A DNA stretch of 64,000 nucleotides from Microtetraspora sp. NBRC 16547 (GCF_030268965.1 NZ_BSSE01000004.1:310001-374000), one strand, 5' to 3'. Positions 25,779 through 34,461 are shown, counted from the first letter of the stretch. The notes: generated by a model from the letters alone, not told the origin. Numbers and translations are program-made.

Positions 25779-27866
25779 TCAGGCGGGTAGGAAGGGACTC
25801 GCCCGTCCGGTGTGGGACACGTAGAGCATTTCGCTGGCCCGCGTGCATGCCACGTAGAGGAGCCCCCGTTCGCGTTGCAGGTCGTGAGCCCGAGCCGTCG
25901 GATCCTCGGCGGCAGGGGTCAGTGCTTCGGGTGCCGGCACGATTCCGTCAGCCACGCCTATCACGGCCACACGCCGGAACTCCAGTCCCTTCATACCGTG
26001 CAGCATGGTCACCTTGACGTTGATCCCGGCCTGCTCCAGCGCCGTACGGGCGGCCCGCACCAGGTCGGTGGTCCGGGCCGCCACGGCGATCTCGCTTTCG
26101 GGCACGCCGTCGGCCAGCCACGAGGAAAGGTGGGACACCAGCCCGGCCAGCTCCGCCTCCTGAGAGACGTACCCGAGGACCGTGGGGCGCGGCCCGTGCT
26201 GCAGCGCCCGATAGCCGTGCAGCTCCGCGACGCCCTCGACGAGGCCGTCCGCGGGCCCGCCGCCGCGCAGCCGGATGCCGAACGACAGGATCTCGTGCGG
26301 CAGCCGGTAGGAGATCTTGAGGTGGAACCTCCGCGTGGGGATGCCCAGCCCGGCCAGCGCCACGCGGGTGTCGAACATGCGCTGGTGGGGGTCGCCCACG
26401 ACGAACATGTCGTTCGGCGCGAACGGCACCGCCGCCCGCAGCAGCCGCCATTGCGCCGGGTGCAGGTCCTGCGCCTCGTCCACCACGATGTGCCGGTACG
26501 GCTCCCGCCCCGGCGCCTCGTCGCCCAGCATGTCGCCGGTTGACCGGCCGAGCAGCTCGGCGGCCTCCGAGGCGAGCTGGAGCAGGGTACGGCGGCCGGA
26601 CTCCCGCAGCCGCTCGGTGACGTACTGGACCGCGCGCCAGACCGTGCCGCGGATCTCGGGGGACAGCTCGACCGTACGGCCGGAGCGCGGAGCGGCGATG
26701 TACTCGTCCAGGGTGCGCAGGTTCTGGGAGAGGATCACCTGCTCCCACTCGCGCAGCAGGAAGGCCGCGGCGAACCTGCTGCCCGCGGCCTCCTGCCACA
26801 GCGCGGCCAGATCGCCGGTGCCGACCAAGGTCGGCGGGCGGCCCTCGGCCTCGGACACGATGCGGTGCGCGAGCCGGTCGACGTTGCGCACCTCGATGCG
26901 CTCCCGCACCGTCTCGTCATCGATGATCAGGTCCAGCCGGGCGGCCAGCTCCGAGGCGAGCGCCTGCGAGAAGGTGACCAGCAGGACGGGTCCGGTCCCG
27001 GCGCGGGCCAGGTACGCGGCACGGTGGAGGGCGATGACCGTCTTCCCGGTGCCCGCGCCTCCGGTGACCAGCGTCGGCCGGTCGTACCGCTCCCAGTTGG
27101 AGTAGGTGTGCTGCGGCGGATAGAGGAACGTGGCCCAGTGCGGGGCGTTGAGGATCCGCTCCAGCTCCTGCTGGCTGGTGGCGAAGGCCGCCCGGCCGGG
27201 GCTGCGCCGCAGTGCCGCGATCAGGTCGTCGGGGTCGGCAGTTCCTATCCCACCCCGCCGATCCCCAGGGCCCGGTTCCATGCAGCGGCAGCCGTCCAGC
27301 TCCGACCAGGCCGCGGCCGGCGAGCCGTCCTTGGCCAGCGCCATGAGCGGCGCGAGCTGGCTCTCCGGCAGGAACGGCTCGATCCCGGTGAGGTGGGCCT
27401 CCGAGGTCATCAGCCGCAGGATCGGGAGCAGCGTCGCGTCGATGCCGAGGTCGAGTAGGTCGTTGTCGCAGAACGTGCCGAACAGGCGGTGGTCGCTGCC
27501 CTGTGAGGCCCGCCGCAGGGCGGCCTCGGACTGGTCGACGGCCTCGGCGTCCCACACCTCGACGACCCCGATGGCCGTGTTGACGCCGACGCGGTGCCGC
27601 TGGGCGTAGGACCACGCCTCGTCGTCAGGCAGCAGGGTCAGCAGCCAGTAGGTGTCCTCCTGGCGTACGACGACGCCGCGGTGGCCGGCGGACAGGCGCA
27701 GGGTGGCCAGGCGGGGGTCCCGGCCGTTGCGCACCCGCTCGGGGTGCGGCGCGGCGAGGGAGTTGTGCAGGAACCGCCGCAGCGCGACGGCGGCGTCCCG
27801 GCGGGCCGCGGCGTCCAGCGCGGCGAGCTTCCTGACGAATTCCGGTGAGATCGCGAGGCTTGGCAT
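25779..27866 (-). CDS. UvrD-like helicase with RelE-like N-terminus
   Basis: 695 residues. Residues 1-92 look like a RelE/ParE-fold unit (FVRKLAALDAAARRDAAVAL, ERVRNGRDPRLATLRLS, YWLLTLLPDDEAWSYAQRH). A superfamily 1 helicase follows: Walker A TGGAGTGKT (268-276), VVDEAQD (461-467), GDPHQRMF (491-498), KISYRLP, HGMKGLEFRRVAVIG and the C-terminal LLYVACTRASEMLYV. Helicases with this N-terminal extension are widespread and poorly characterised. No nuclease domain is visible. The ATG lies 6 bp after the paralog A stop, so translation is coupled. It sits between the two paralogs and probably acts with them on nucleic acid. Confidence 0.9.
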   Translation of the reverse strand: MPSLAISPEFVRKLAALDAAARRDAAVALRRFLHNSLAAPHPERVRNGRDPRLATLRLSAGHRGVVVRQEDTYWLLTLLPDDEAWSYAQRHRVGVNTAIGVVEVWDAEAVDQSEAALRRASQGSDHRLFGTFCDNDLLDLGIDATLLPILRLMTSEAHLTGIEPFLPESQLAPLMALAKDGSPAAAWSELDGCRCMEPGPGDRRGGIGTADPDDLIAALRRSPGRAAFATSQQELERILNAPHWATFLYPPQHTYSNWERYDRPTLVTGGAGTGKTVIALHRAAYLARAGTGPVLLVTFSQALASELAARLDLIIDDETVRERIEVRNVDRLAHRIVSEAEGRPPTLVGTGDLAALWQEAAGSRFAAAFLLREWEQVILSQNLRTLDEYIAAPRSGRTVELSPEIRGTVWRAVQYVTERLRESGRRTLLQLASEAAELLGRSTGDMLGDEAPGREPYRHIVVDEAQDLHPAQWRLLRAAVPFAPNDMFVVGDPHQRMFDTRVALAGLGIPTRRFHLKISYRLPHEILSFGIRLRGGGPADGLVEGVAELHGYRALQHGPRPTVLGYVSQEAELAGLVSHLSSWLADGVPESEIAVAARTTDLVRAARTALEQAGINVKVTMLHGMKGLEFRRVAVIGVADGIVPAPEALTPAAEDPTARAHDLQRERGLLYVACTRASEMLYVSHTGRASPFLPA

Positions 27867-27872
27867 CTCCGG

Positions 27873-29996
27873 CTAACCCAACAGGGACAGGAGGTCGCGG
27901 TCCCCTCGCTCTCGGAGGCGGGTGAGGAGCTCGGTCTGGCCGACGGGGCCGGCCAGGCCGATCCTGGTGGCGATGACCCGGCCCGCCTGTTCGCGGGTGC
28001 CTCCCGGCGCGGTGTAGCCCACCAGCCGGAGCGCCCGCGCGGTCGCATCTCCGCCGCTCGCCGCCGGGAGGTGCCGTACCCGCAGCATCCCCTCGTCGGA
28101 GAGCGTCAGGAAGATGTGGCTTCCCTCCTTGGCCGTCATCTCCGAGAGGGTCGGCTGGAGCGACCCGAGGGCCGGGTGGGCCTGCCACGAGAACGTGACG
28201 TCTCCGGTGGCGCTTCGCACGGTACGGCTGCCGCCCGGGGAGAGCCCGAGGTAGGCGGCGAATCCGCTGGGCAGGGAGATCTCCGCTCCTTCCAGATGCT
28301 GCGCGTTCACATCGACCCGCAGCCACCAGCGCCCGTCGGGCTGGCGGAAGCAGCGCCGGGTGAGCGCGACGTCCTTCAACTGGCCTTGCTGCTTCGCCGG
28401 TGCCTCCGGCGAGGGACCGGGCGGCGAGCCCGGGGAGAAGTCCTGAGCGGAACCCTGAGCGGGACCCGGCGCGGAACCCTGAGCGGGACCCGGCGCGGAA
28501 CCCTGAGCGGGCGCGGGCGCGGGATCTCCGGCGGCCGTGGGTACCGCCGCGGGTGCGGGTACGGGTGCGGGGCCGTCCGGCGAAAGCACAGGGGCCGGGT
28601 CCGGCGCGGATGTCGGCGGAGGGTCCGGAGCCGGCGTCGGCGGCAGGCCCGGAGCGGGGGCCGGCCGGGAGGCGTTGCCGCTCCGCATACGCAGCTGGGG
28701 CACGTTCTCCAGCCACTCCTTGGCGACCTCGGGATGGATCCCCAGCGACGTGACCAGTTCGAGCGCGCGGGTGACCGTGGGCGGCCGTTCGGATCCCAGG
28801 ATGAGGGCGCGTGTCTTCTCGTGCAGCTCGGCCAGCTCGCCGACCACCACCCAGTCCCCGGAGACCCGGTGATCGGGCAGCGTGGCCAGCACGAACTGCC
28901 AGGCGGGCACCTCAAGGGAGGGCAGCTCGCCTCGGTGCCAGGGCGCGGCGTCGATCAGGCGGGACTTCGGCGCGGCCACGCCCAGCGTCTCGGCGACCCG
29001 CTTCACGTGCTCGTCGTACGGCGCCGCCTCCGGCCCGGCCAGCCACGCGGAGAGCCGCTCGCGCAGCGACTCCTCAACGGCGGCGATGTCCTCGACGGGG
29101 ACGGCCAGCAGCTTCGCGAGCTGCTCCGAGGGGGCGGGCGTCTCGGCGAAGACCTGGTTCTGGGCGACCATCCAGGTCTTGTCGTCCAGGTCGGCGAACG
29201 CCGCGTCGATCAGCGCGGGGAGGTCGGGTTCCTCGGCGGGAGGCCCTTCCGGCACATCGGTCGTCGGGTCGTCCGAAACGGCCGGTGCGGTCGGGCTGTC
29301 CAGGAGTTCGGGCGCGTCCAGGCTGTCCTGGAGTTCGGGCGCGTCCAGGCTGTCCTGGAGTTCGGGCGCATCCGGGCTTTCCGCGGGATCCTGCGGGCTC
29401 TCGGGCTCGGCCGTCGGGACGGGCGCGGCGGACTCGCCCGGTGCGGCGGGGTGCTCCTGGGCGGCGTGCGCCTCGGGGGTTTCCTGGACTGCGCGTGCGG
29501 CGGCGGAGCGTTCCGCGCCCGGCGGCGCGAGCCGCGCGAACACGGCGGTGAACAGCGCGGTCAGGACCGGGCGGGCCTTGATGAACGCCTGGTCGGACAG
29601 CTGGCGGGCGGACAGCGAGAGCAGGCCGGGCCAGGACCCGGCACGATCCAGGGCGATCGCGACCTGGGGGTCGTCCGCGTCTTCCGGGTCGAGCATGTGC
29701 AGGGCGGGGAGCACGTCGCCGACGGCCGCGGCCGGCCACTGCTCCAGGGCGAGCTCGGTGACCAACTCGCCGAGCGCCCCGGGACCGAGGACGGCGAGTA
29801 CGCGGGAGACGGGCAGGCTGCGCCACCACGCCTCCGGCAACGCGCCCACGGCGGCGTCCTGCCGGTCGTCCGGCCGGTCGTCCGGCTGGATGTCCGATGG
29901 GACGTCCTGCGGACGGGGTGGCGCGGTCAGCGTTCCGATGCGGGCGGCGTCACTCCAGCGCAGCGGTGGCACAAGGTCACTCAGGCAGAAGTTCAT
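27873..29996 (-). CDS. paralog A: divergent partner of paralog B with low-complexity linker
   Basis: About 707 residues. ATG 29996 (MNFCLSDLVPPLRW) has a GGGAAAG upstream; TTG 30038 is an alternative. It shares with paralog B the N-terminus, the LP(E/D)AWW motif, a middle helical domain (AAPWHRGELPSLEVPAWQFV) and the C-terminal domain (LTRRCFRQPDGRWWLRVDVN to LLTRLRERGDRDLLSLL). Its sigma-4-like HTH is degenerate (DIAAVEESL replacing RIRQIERDL) and the HARE-like pair is absent. Instead there are two repetitive linkers, Ala/Glu/Pro-rich near 160-245 and Pro/Ala/Gly-rich near 475-575. Upstream, CAGAC-CATA-GTCTG (30021-30034) is a possible operator. It is first of the operon. Confidence 0.82.
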   Translation of the reverse strand: MNFCLSDLVPPLRWSDAARIGTLTAPPRPQDVPSDIQPDDRPDDRQDAAVGALPEAWWRSLPVSRVLAVLGPGALGELVTELALEQWPAAAVGDVLPALHMLDPEDADDPQVAIALDRAGSWPGLLSLSARQLSDQAFIKARPVLTALFTAVFARLAPPGAERSAAARAVQETPEAHAAQEHPAAPGESAAPVPTAEPESPQDPAESPDAPELQDSLDAPELQDSLDAPELLDSPTAPAVSDDPTTDVPEGPPAEEPDLPALIDAAFADLDDKTWMVAQNQVFAETPAPSEQLAKLLAVPVEDIAAVEESLRERLSAWLAGPEAAPYDEHVKRVAETLGVAAPKSRLIDAAPWHRGELPSLEVPAWQFVLATLPDHRVSGDWVVVGELAELHEKTRALILGSERPPTVTRALELVTSLGIHPEVAKEWLENVPQLRMRSGNASRPAPAPGLPPTPAPDPPPTSAPDPAPVLSPDGPAPVPAPAAVPTAAGDPAPAPAQGSAPGPAQGSAPGPAQGSAQDFSPGSPPGPSPEAPAKQQGQLKDVALTRRCFRQPDGRWWLRVDVNAQHLEGAEISLPSGFAAYLGLSPGGSRTVRSATGDVTFSWQAHPALGSLQPTLSEMTAKEGSHIFLTLSDEGMLRVRHLPAASGGDATARALRLVGYTAPGGTREQAGRVIATRIGLAGPVGQTELLTRLRERGDRDLLSLLG
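28447..28518. repeat. 24-bp tandem repeat in paralog A linker
   Basis: Three copies of a 24-bp unit (GCGGAACCCTGAGCGG followed by GACCCGGC; the third diverges at its end) encode the AQGSAPGP repeats of the flexible linker. They are in frame, so the copy number can change without breaking the protein. Confidence 0.85.
29297..29377. repeat. 27-bp tandem repeat in paralog A
   Basis: Three in-frame copies of a 27-bp unit (starting TGTCC and containing GGAGTTCGGGCGC) encode LDAPELQDS repeats in the acidic linker before the degenerate HTH region. Confidence 0.85.
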
Positions 29997-30063
29997 CGCT
30001 TTCCCATCAGTCTGTACAGCCAGACCATAGTCTGACAAATCCCCTGCGACAGTGGGAATTTCG

Positions 30064-30870
30064 TCAGCGACGAACAGCGGCGAAACGGAGCCGGACGTAG
30101 TCGGCCACCCACCCGGACTCTCGTCTGAGCGCGGGGGCGGCGAGCTCGTTCACCCTGCGCAGAAGCGGTTCCACGAGTGCGGGCGGCACTCCGTCGAGGA
30201 GCGATCCGGCGAACATCCGCACCCAGTCGGCCGCGCCGCCGGGGCATTCGTCCAGCGGGGTGGGACGGTCGACGTACTCCAGGATGCGCACCGTGAAACC
30301 GCCCTTCTCCAGCCGGACGGCGTACTCGGCCGGGGTGGGGAAGTACCAGGGAAGCTCCGGCTCGCGCAGCCCGTGCTCCCGCCAGGCGGTGCGCATCGCG
30401 GACGTCAGCGTGGCGCAGTTGCCCGCGCCGCCCAGCTCGGCGACGAACCTGCCGCCCGGACGCAGGGCCATCCGCACGCACGAGATCACGGCGTCGGGGT
30501 CGCGGCTCATCCAGTGCAGCGCCGCGTTCGAGAACACCGCGTCGTACGGCTGGACCACGGTGAAGTCGTCGCCGTAGCCGACGGTGAAGTCCAGGCCGGG
30601 ATACTGGGCGATGGCTGTCTCGATCATGGGGGCGGAGCCGTCGATGCCCAGAACGCGTACGCCCCGCTTGGCGATCTCGGCGGTGAGCACGCCGGTGCCG
30701 CAGCCGAGATCGAGGACACGCTCACCGGGCTGCGGGTCGAGCAGCTCCACCAGCGGCGCTCCCTGCGCCGACACGTAGCCGAAGGAATTGTCGTAGGCGC
30801 GAGCGTTCCACCGCGTGTGGCTGGGGGTTTCATATCGCAAGATCGGCTCGCATTCTCGTGTGGGACACAC
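30064..30870 (-). CDS. class I SAM-dependent methyltransferase
   Basis: 268 residues. SAM-binding motif I is VLDLGCGTGVLTAEIAKRG, then VLGIDGSAPMI, FDAVFSNAALHW-type motif (YDAVFSNAALHWM) and a post-motif LRPGGRFVAELGG. This pattern is that of small-molecule methyltransferases near trans-aconitate 2-methyltransferase. The true substrate is unknown. The start is GTG 30870 or TTG 30840; the conserved part begins at TRWNARAYDNSFGYV. It stands alone between the paralog operon and a binding lipoprotein. Confidence 0.88.
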   Translation of the reverse strand: MCPTRECEPILRYETPSHTRWNARAYDNSFGYVSAQGAPLVELLDPQPGERVLDLGCGTGVLTAEIAKRGVRVLGIDGSAPMIETAIAQYPGLDFTVGYGDDFTVVQPYDAVFSNAALHWMSRDPDAVISCVRMALRPGGRFVAELGGAGNCATLTSAMRTAWREHGLREPELPWYFPTPAEYAVRLEKGGFTVRILEYVDRPTPLDECPGGAADWVRMFAGSLLDGVPPALVEPLLRRVNELAAPALRRESGWVADYVRLRFAAVRR

Positions 30871-30900
30871 TTTACGGCTTCGCCGAACTCACGACCGCAA

Positions 30901-31971
30901 TCAGCCGATTTGCCGCGCCCAGTGCTGCTGGAGGTAGGACTTCGCGGCGTCCTGCTCGGGAATCGTGAGCATCACCGGCGTTCCGACCGCCTTGGGCAGC
31001 TTGCGGGCGGCGTCCCGGTCGATCGTGTCGCGCATCTGCATGGCCTCCATCCGGACCGGGCGGGCGTACCCCCGGAGGAAGAGGTTCTGGCCGTCGTCGG
31101 ACAGCAGGAACTCCTGCCAGAGGCGGGCGGCGGCCGGATGCCGCGCCTTCTTGTTGATCGCCTGGACGTAGTAGGAGGCGAGGGCCGCGTCGTGGGGGAT
31201 CGTCACCAGCCAGGTCGGTTTGCCGTTCTGCGTCGTGGCCGCGGAGCGCGCCAGGTTGAGGTAGTCCCAGTCGACGACCGCCGTCGCCTGCTCGGGGGCG
31301 GTGAGCGCGCGCGCCTTCTTGAGCCCGGCGAAGAACTCGACCCCGCGGGCGGCGTCCGGTTTGCCCCTCCTGAGCGAGGTCGCCATGACGCCGTTGAAGG
31401 CGGAGGCACTGCGCAGCGGGTCACCGGGCAGCGCGACTGTGATGCCCTGCTTGCGCAGCGCCGCGTAGGACGGCGGCGCGGACATCTTGCGCGGGTCGTA
31501 GCCGATGGACATGTAACCGCCGTACGCGGCGTACCACAGCCCCCTGCCCTCCTTGAGGTCGTCGGGGATGTCCTGCCAGCCGGTCACCTTGTACGGCGCG
31601 AACTTGTCCGCGTTGGCCACCGCCACGTCGAGGTTCAGGTCGAACACGTCCGGAGGCGTCTTCTCGGCCACCGCGGCGATCTGCTGCTGGCTGTTGGCGT
31701 CGGGCCGCAGCTCGGTCACCTTGATGCCGTACTCCTCGGAGAACCGCTCGATGAGGTGTCCGTAGTTGACCCAGGTGTGCGGCAGCCCGATGACGGTGAG
31801 CTCGCCCTCCTTGCGGGCGGCGGCGATCAGGCCGTCCATGCCGCCGAAGCCGCTCAGACCGGCGGCGCGCACGTCCGCGGGCGGCAGCTTCTTGGGCTCG
31901 CCCGCCGGAGCGGAGCAGGCGGCGACGACCGAGACGAGGAGGATCGCGGCAACGCTGGCACGTTTGGTCAC
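30901..31971 (-). CDS. extracellular solute-binding lipoprotein
   Basis: 356 residues with a lipoprotein signal (MTKRASVAAILLVSVVAAC, lipobox ending at Cys19) and a class II periplasmic-binding fold of the spermidine/iron/thiamine type (AARKEGELTVIGLPHTWVNY, VFDLNLDVAVANADKFAPYK, AAARLWQEFLLSDDGQNLFLRG). No permease or ATPase gene is adjacent, so it must pair with a transporter encoded elsewhere or act as a sensor. The ligand is not predictable. Confidence 0.9.
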   Translation of the reverse strand: MTKRASVAAILLVSVVAACSAPAGEPKKLPPADVRAAGLSGFGGMDGLIAAARKEGELTVIGLPHTWVNYGHLIERFSEEYGIKVTELRPDANSQQQIAAVAEKTPPDVFDLNLDVAVANADKFAPYKVTGWQDIPDDLKEGRGLWYAAYGGYMSIGYDPRKMSAPPSYAALRKQGITVALPGDPLRSASAFNGVMATSLRRGKPDAARGVEFFAGLKKARALTAPEQATAVVDWDYLNLARSAATTQNGKPTWLVTIPHDAALASYYVQAINKKARHPAAARLWQEFLLSDDGQNLFLRGYARPVRMEAMQMRDTIDRDAARKLPKAVGTPVMLTIPEQDAAKSYLQQHWARQIG

Positions 31972-32044
31972 TCGCCGAATACTCTACGTGGCGCTACCGG
32001 CGGTCGAGGAGGCACGCGCGGGATTTACCGAGCGTGTACGGGAT

Positions 32045-32266
32045 TTACCTGGGCGGCACCACTTTGGCCGCGACGAGGGTCCCCTCCGAGATCTCCACGA
32101 GTGTCCCGTCCCGTTTGCGCACGGCCAGCACACCCGCGCTCCACGACTCCAACACGCCGACGGCGTCACGGAAACCACCGGGAGCCACGCGTCGCGTGGT
32201 CACCCTCTTCCCCACGTCTGCGGGGGTTATGGCGACGACGAGCCGGGCTCCCTGCCGAGAGGTCAC
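32045..32266 (-). CDS. small SH3-like domain protein
   Basis: 73 residues of predicted beta structure: LVVAITPADVGKRVTTRRV, GFRDAVGVLESWSAGVLAVRKRDG and VEISEGTLVAAKVVPP. As I recall, this matches the N-terminal domain of longer GNAT acetyltransferases encoded next to this ferredoxin in related genomes. Here only that domain is present, ending cleanly at a TAA, so it is either a natural stand-alone form or a truncation. It is divergent from the ferredoxin gene. Confidence 0.72.
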   Translation of the reverse strand: MTSRQGARLVVAITPADVGKRVTTRRVAPGGFRDAVGVLESWSAGVLAVRKRDGTLVEISEGTLVAAKVVPPR

Positions 32267-32366
32267 GCCGATTGTCCCCCTCCCGTTTCAGCCTGTGGGT
32301 GGGCACCGCAATACTAGGTCTGAACAACCCGCAGTCGAATCGTGCCAACTCAGAAGGAGCCCGAAG

Positions 32367-32693
32367 GTGACGTACGTCATCGCGCAGCCTTGTGTGGACG
32401 TCCTGGACAAGGCGTGCATCGAGGAGTGCCCCGTCGATTGCATCTACGAGGGCAACCGGATGCTCTACATCCACCCCGACGAGTGCGTGGACTGCGGAGC
32501 CTGTGAGCCGGTCTGCCCCGTCGAGGCCATCTTCTACGAGGATGACCTTCCCGAGCAGTGGAAGGACTTCTACAAGGCCAACGTGGAGTTCTTCGAGGAG
32601 CTCGGCTCCCCGGGTGGCGCCTCCAAGGTCGGCAAGATCGAGAAGGACCACTCCGTCGTCGCCGCGCTCCCGCCGCAGGGCGAGGACCACTGA
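32367..32693 (+). CDS. fdxA: 7Fe ferredoxin (FdxA type)
   Basis: 108-residue electron carrier with a 3Fe-4S and a 4Fe-4S cluster. The first motif is CVDVLDKACIEECPVDC and the second CVDCGACEPVCPVEAI. The acidic C-terminal extension (EQWKDFYKANVEFFEELGSP) is typical of actinobacterial FdxA. GTG 32367 has GAAGGAG 7 nt upstream. It may serve cytochrome P450s or other oxidoreductases. A hairpin follows the stop. Confidence 0.95.
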   Translation: MTYVIAQPCVDVLDKACIEECPVDCIYEGNRMLYIHPDECVDCGACEPVCPVEAIFYEDDLPEQWKDFYKANVEFFEELGSPGGASKVGKIEKDHSVVAALPPQGEDH

Positions 32694-32704
32694 CCAGCGG
32701 GAAC

Positions 32705-32740
32705 TCCGCCCATTGAGCGTCCAGGCTCGATGGGCGGATT
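32705..32740 (+). terminator. hairpin terminator after ferredoxin gene
   Basis: TCCGCCCAT pairs with ATGGGCGGA, extended inward by GAGC with GCTC across one T-G pair, around a 6-nt loop. It lies 11 nt after the stop. The stem is strong but has only ATT after it. Confidence 0.65.
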
Positions 32741-32761
32741 CATGATGACTAGGGGGCACTT

Positions 32762-33841
32762 TTGATCTCGTTGCCGGACTTCCCCTGGGATCGGCTCACG
32801 CCGTACAAGGAGAGCGCGCAGGCGCACCCGGACGGGATCGTCGACCTCTCGGTCGGCACTCCGGTCGATCCGGTGCCCCTCGTGGCGCAGAAGGCGCTCG
32901 CCGAGGCCGCCGACAGCCCCGGCTACCCGCTGACGTACGGCACCCCCCGGCTGCGTGAGGCGGCCGCGGGCTGGTTGGAGCGCAGGCACGGCGTCCGTGT
33001 CGACGCGGCGGACATCCTGCCCACGATCGGGTCCAAAGAACTGGTGGCCTGGCTGCCCACCCTCCTCGGCGTACGGCCCGGCGAGCGGGTGATCTTCCCC
33101 GAGCTGGCCTATCCCACCTATGACGTCGGCGCGCGGCTGGCCGGGGCCACGCCGTACGCCACCGACGGCCTGCTGGCGCTCGGCCCCGAGCGCGTCCCGC
33201 TCGTCTGGGTGAACTCCCCGTCGAACCCGACCGGCCGGGTACTCCCGGCGGAGCACCTGCGCAAGGTCGTCGCCTGGGCGCGCGAGCGCGGCGCCGTGGT
33301 CGCCTCCGACGAGTGCTACCTGGAGCTCGGCTGGGAGGAGAGTCCGATCTCGATCCTCCACCCCGACGTCTGCGGCGGTTCGCACGAGGGCCTGCTCGCG
33401 GTGCACTCGCTGTCGAAGCGGTCCAACCTGGCCGGTTACCGCGCGGCCTTCGTCGCGGGTGACCCGGCTCTGGTGCGACGGCTCCTGGAGGTGCGCAAGC
33501 ACGCCGGGATGATCATGCCCGCCCCCGTCCAGGCCGCCATGGCCGCGGTGCTGGACGACGACGCGCACGCCGACGAGCAGCGGGAGAGGTACGCCCACCG
33601 CCGCGCCGTGCTGCGCCCCGCGCTCGAACGCGCGGGATGGCGGGTCGAGCACTCCACGGCCGGGCTCTACCTGTGGGCGACCGACGGCACGGGCTGCTGG
33701 GAGCAGGTCGAGGCCCTGGCCGGACGTGGCATCCTGGTCGCGCCCGGCGACTTCTACGGCGTGGCCGGCGCGAAGCATGTCCGGATCGCCGTGACGGCCA
33801 CGGATGAGCGGATAAATGCGGCTGTCCTTCGCCTCCAGTAG
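32762..33841 (+). CDS. dapC: succinyldiaminopimelate transaminase
   Basis: PLP-dependent class I/II aminotransferase of 359 residues making N-succinyl-L,L-diaminopimelate from the 6-oxo precursor in lysine and peptidoglycan synthesis. Visible are YPLTYGTPRLREAAAGWL, the NSPSNPTGRV motif, the VVASDECY strand and SLSKRSNLAGYRAAF, whose Lys forms the Schiff base. The start is TTG 32762 with AGGGGG 5 nt upstream. The neighbourhood with dapE supports DapC over a generic aminotransferase. Confidence 0.93.
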   Translation: MISLPDFPWDRLTPYKESAQAHPDGIVDLSVGTPVDPVPLVAQKALAEAADSPGYPLTYGTPRLREAAAGWLERRHGVRVDAADILPTIGSKELVAWLPTLLGVRPGERVIFPELAYPTYDVGARLAGATPYATDGLLALGPERVPLVWVNSPSNPTGRVLPAEHLRKVVAWARERGAVVASDECYLELGWEESPISILHPDVCGGSHEGLLAVHSLSKRSNLAGYRAAFVAGDPALVRRLLEVRKHAGMIMPAPVQAAMAAVLDDDAHADEQRERYAHRRAVLRPALERAGWRVEHSTAGLYLWATDGTGCWEQVEALAGRGILVAPGDFYGVAGAKHVRIAVTATDERINAAVLRLQ

Positions 33842-33852
33842 GATCGCCCGGC

Positions 33853-34461
33853 ATGACGGCAGCGGTGGTGCTCACCTTGAGCGTCCTGACGCTCGTCGTG
33901 TTGGGCGCCTTGCTGGCCACGATGCGGTCCGGCCGCTCCCAGGCGCCGCCACCCGGCGTGACCCCGGGAACCGAGCCGGAATACTTCGACCCTCGCACGA
34001 TCAAGGTGACCGACACCGTCCACTGCGCGGGCGTCCGGTTCCGTGCCATTGGCGCGCTCCATCTGTCCCGGCAGGGCGAACGGCGGACCGAATACCTCCT
34101 CGACGACGGCAACCGGCGCTACCAGTGGCTGTCCGTGGAGGAGCGCAGGGAGCCGGGCGCCGACGGGGCGGGTCACCTGGAGGTCCTGCTCTGGACCACG
34201 GTCCCGACCGACGGCATGGTGCCCGCCAAGAGCACGCTCATGGTAGAGGGCGCGGAGTTCTCGCCCGTTCGGCGTGCCACGGTCGCGTTCCGCGCCGAGG
34301 GCACCACCGGCCTGCCCGACCGTGGTCTGCTGGACTCGGCCCTCTACCGCGCGGGCGACGGGAGGCTGCTGGCCTTCCGGCGGGTCCAGGGCGGCAGCTG
34401 GTCCGCCTCGTACGCGCATCCCCTGCCACCGGGCTCCATCCGGGTGGAGCGGCTTTCGTGA
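33853..34461 (+). CDS. DUF4178 domain membrane-anchored protein
   Basis: 202 residues: one N-terminal membrane helix (VVLTLSVLTLVVLGALLATM), a short Pro-rich linker, then a DUF4178-type beta domain (DTVHCAGVRFRAIGALHLSRQG, TEYLLDDGNRRYQWLSVEE, WSASYAHPLPPGSIRVERL). The function is unknown. TAGGAT (33839-33844), overlapping the dapC stop, lies 8 nt before the ATG, suggesting an independent leaderless promoter. The next gene starts 10 bp downstream. Confidence 0.85.
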   Translation: MTAAVVLTLSVLTLVVLGALLATMRSGRSQAPPPGVTPGTEPEYFDPRTIKVTDTVHCAGVRFRAIGALHLSRQGERRTEYLLDDGNRRYQWLSVEERREPGADGAGHLEVLLWTTVPTDGMVPAKSTLMVEGAEFSPVRRATVAFRAEGTTGLPDRGLLDSALYRAGDGRLLAFRRVQGGSWSASYAHPLPPGSIRVERLS

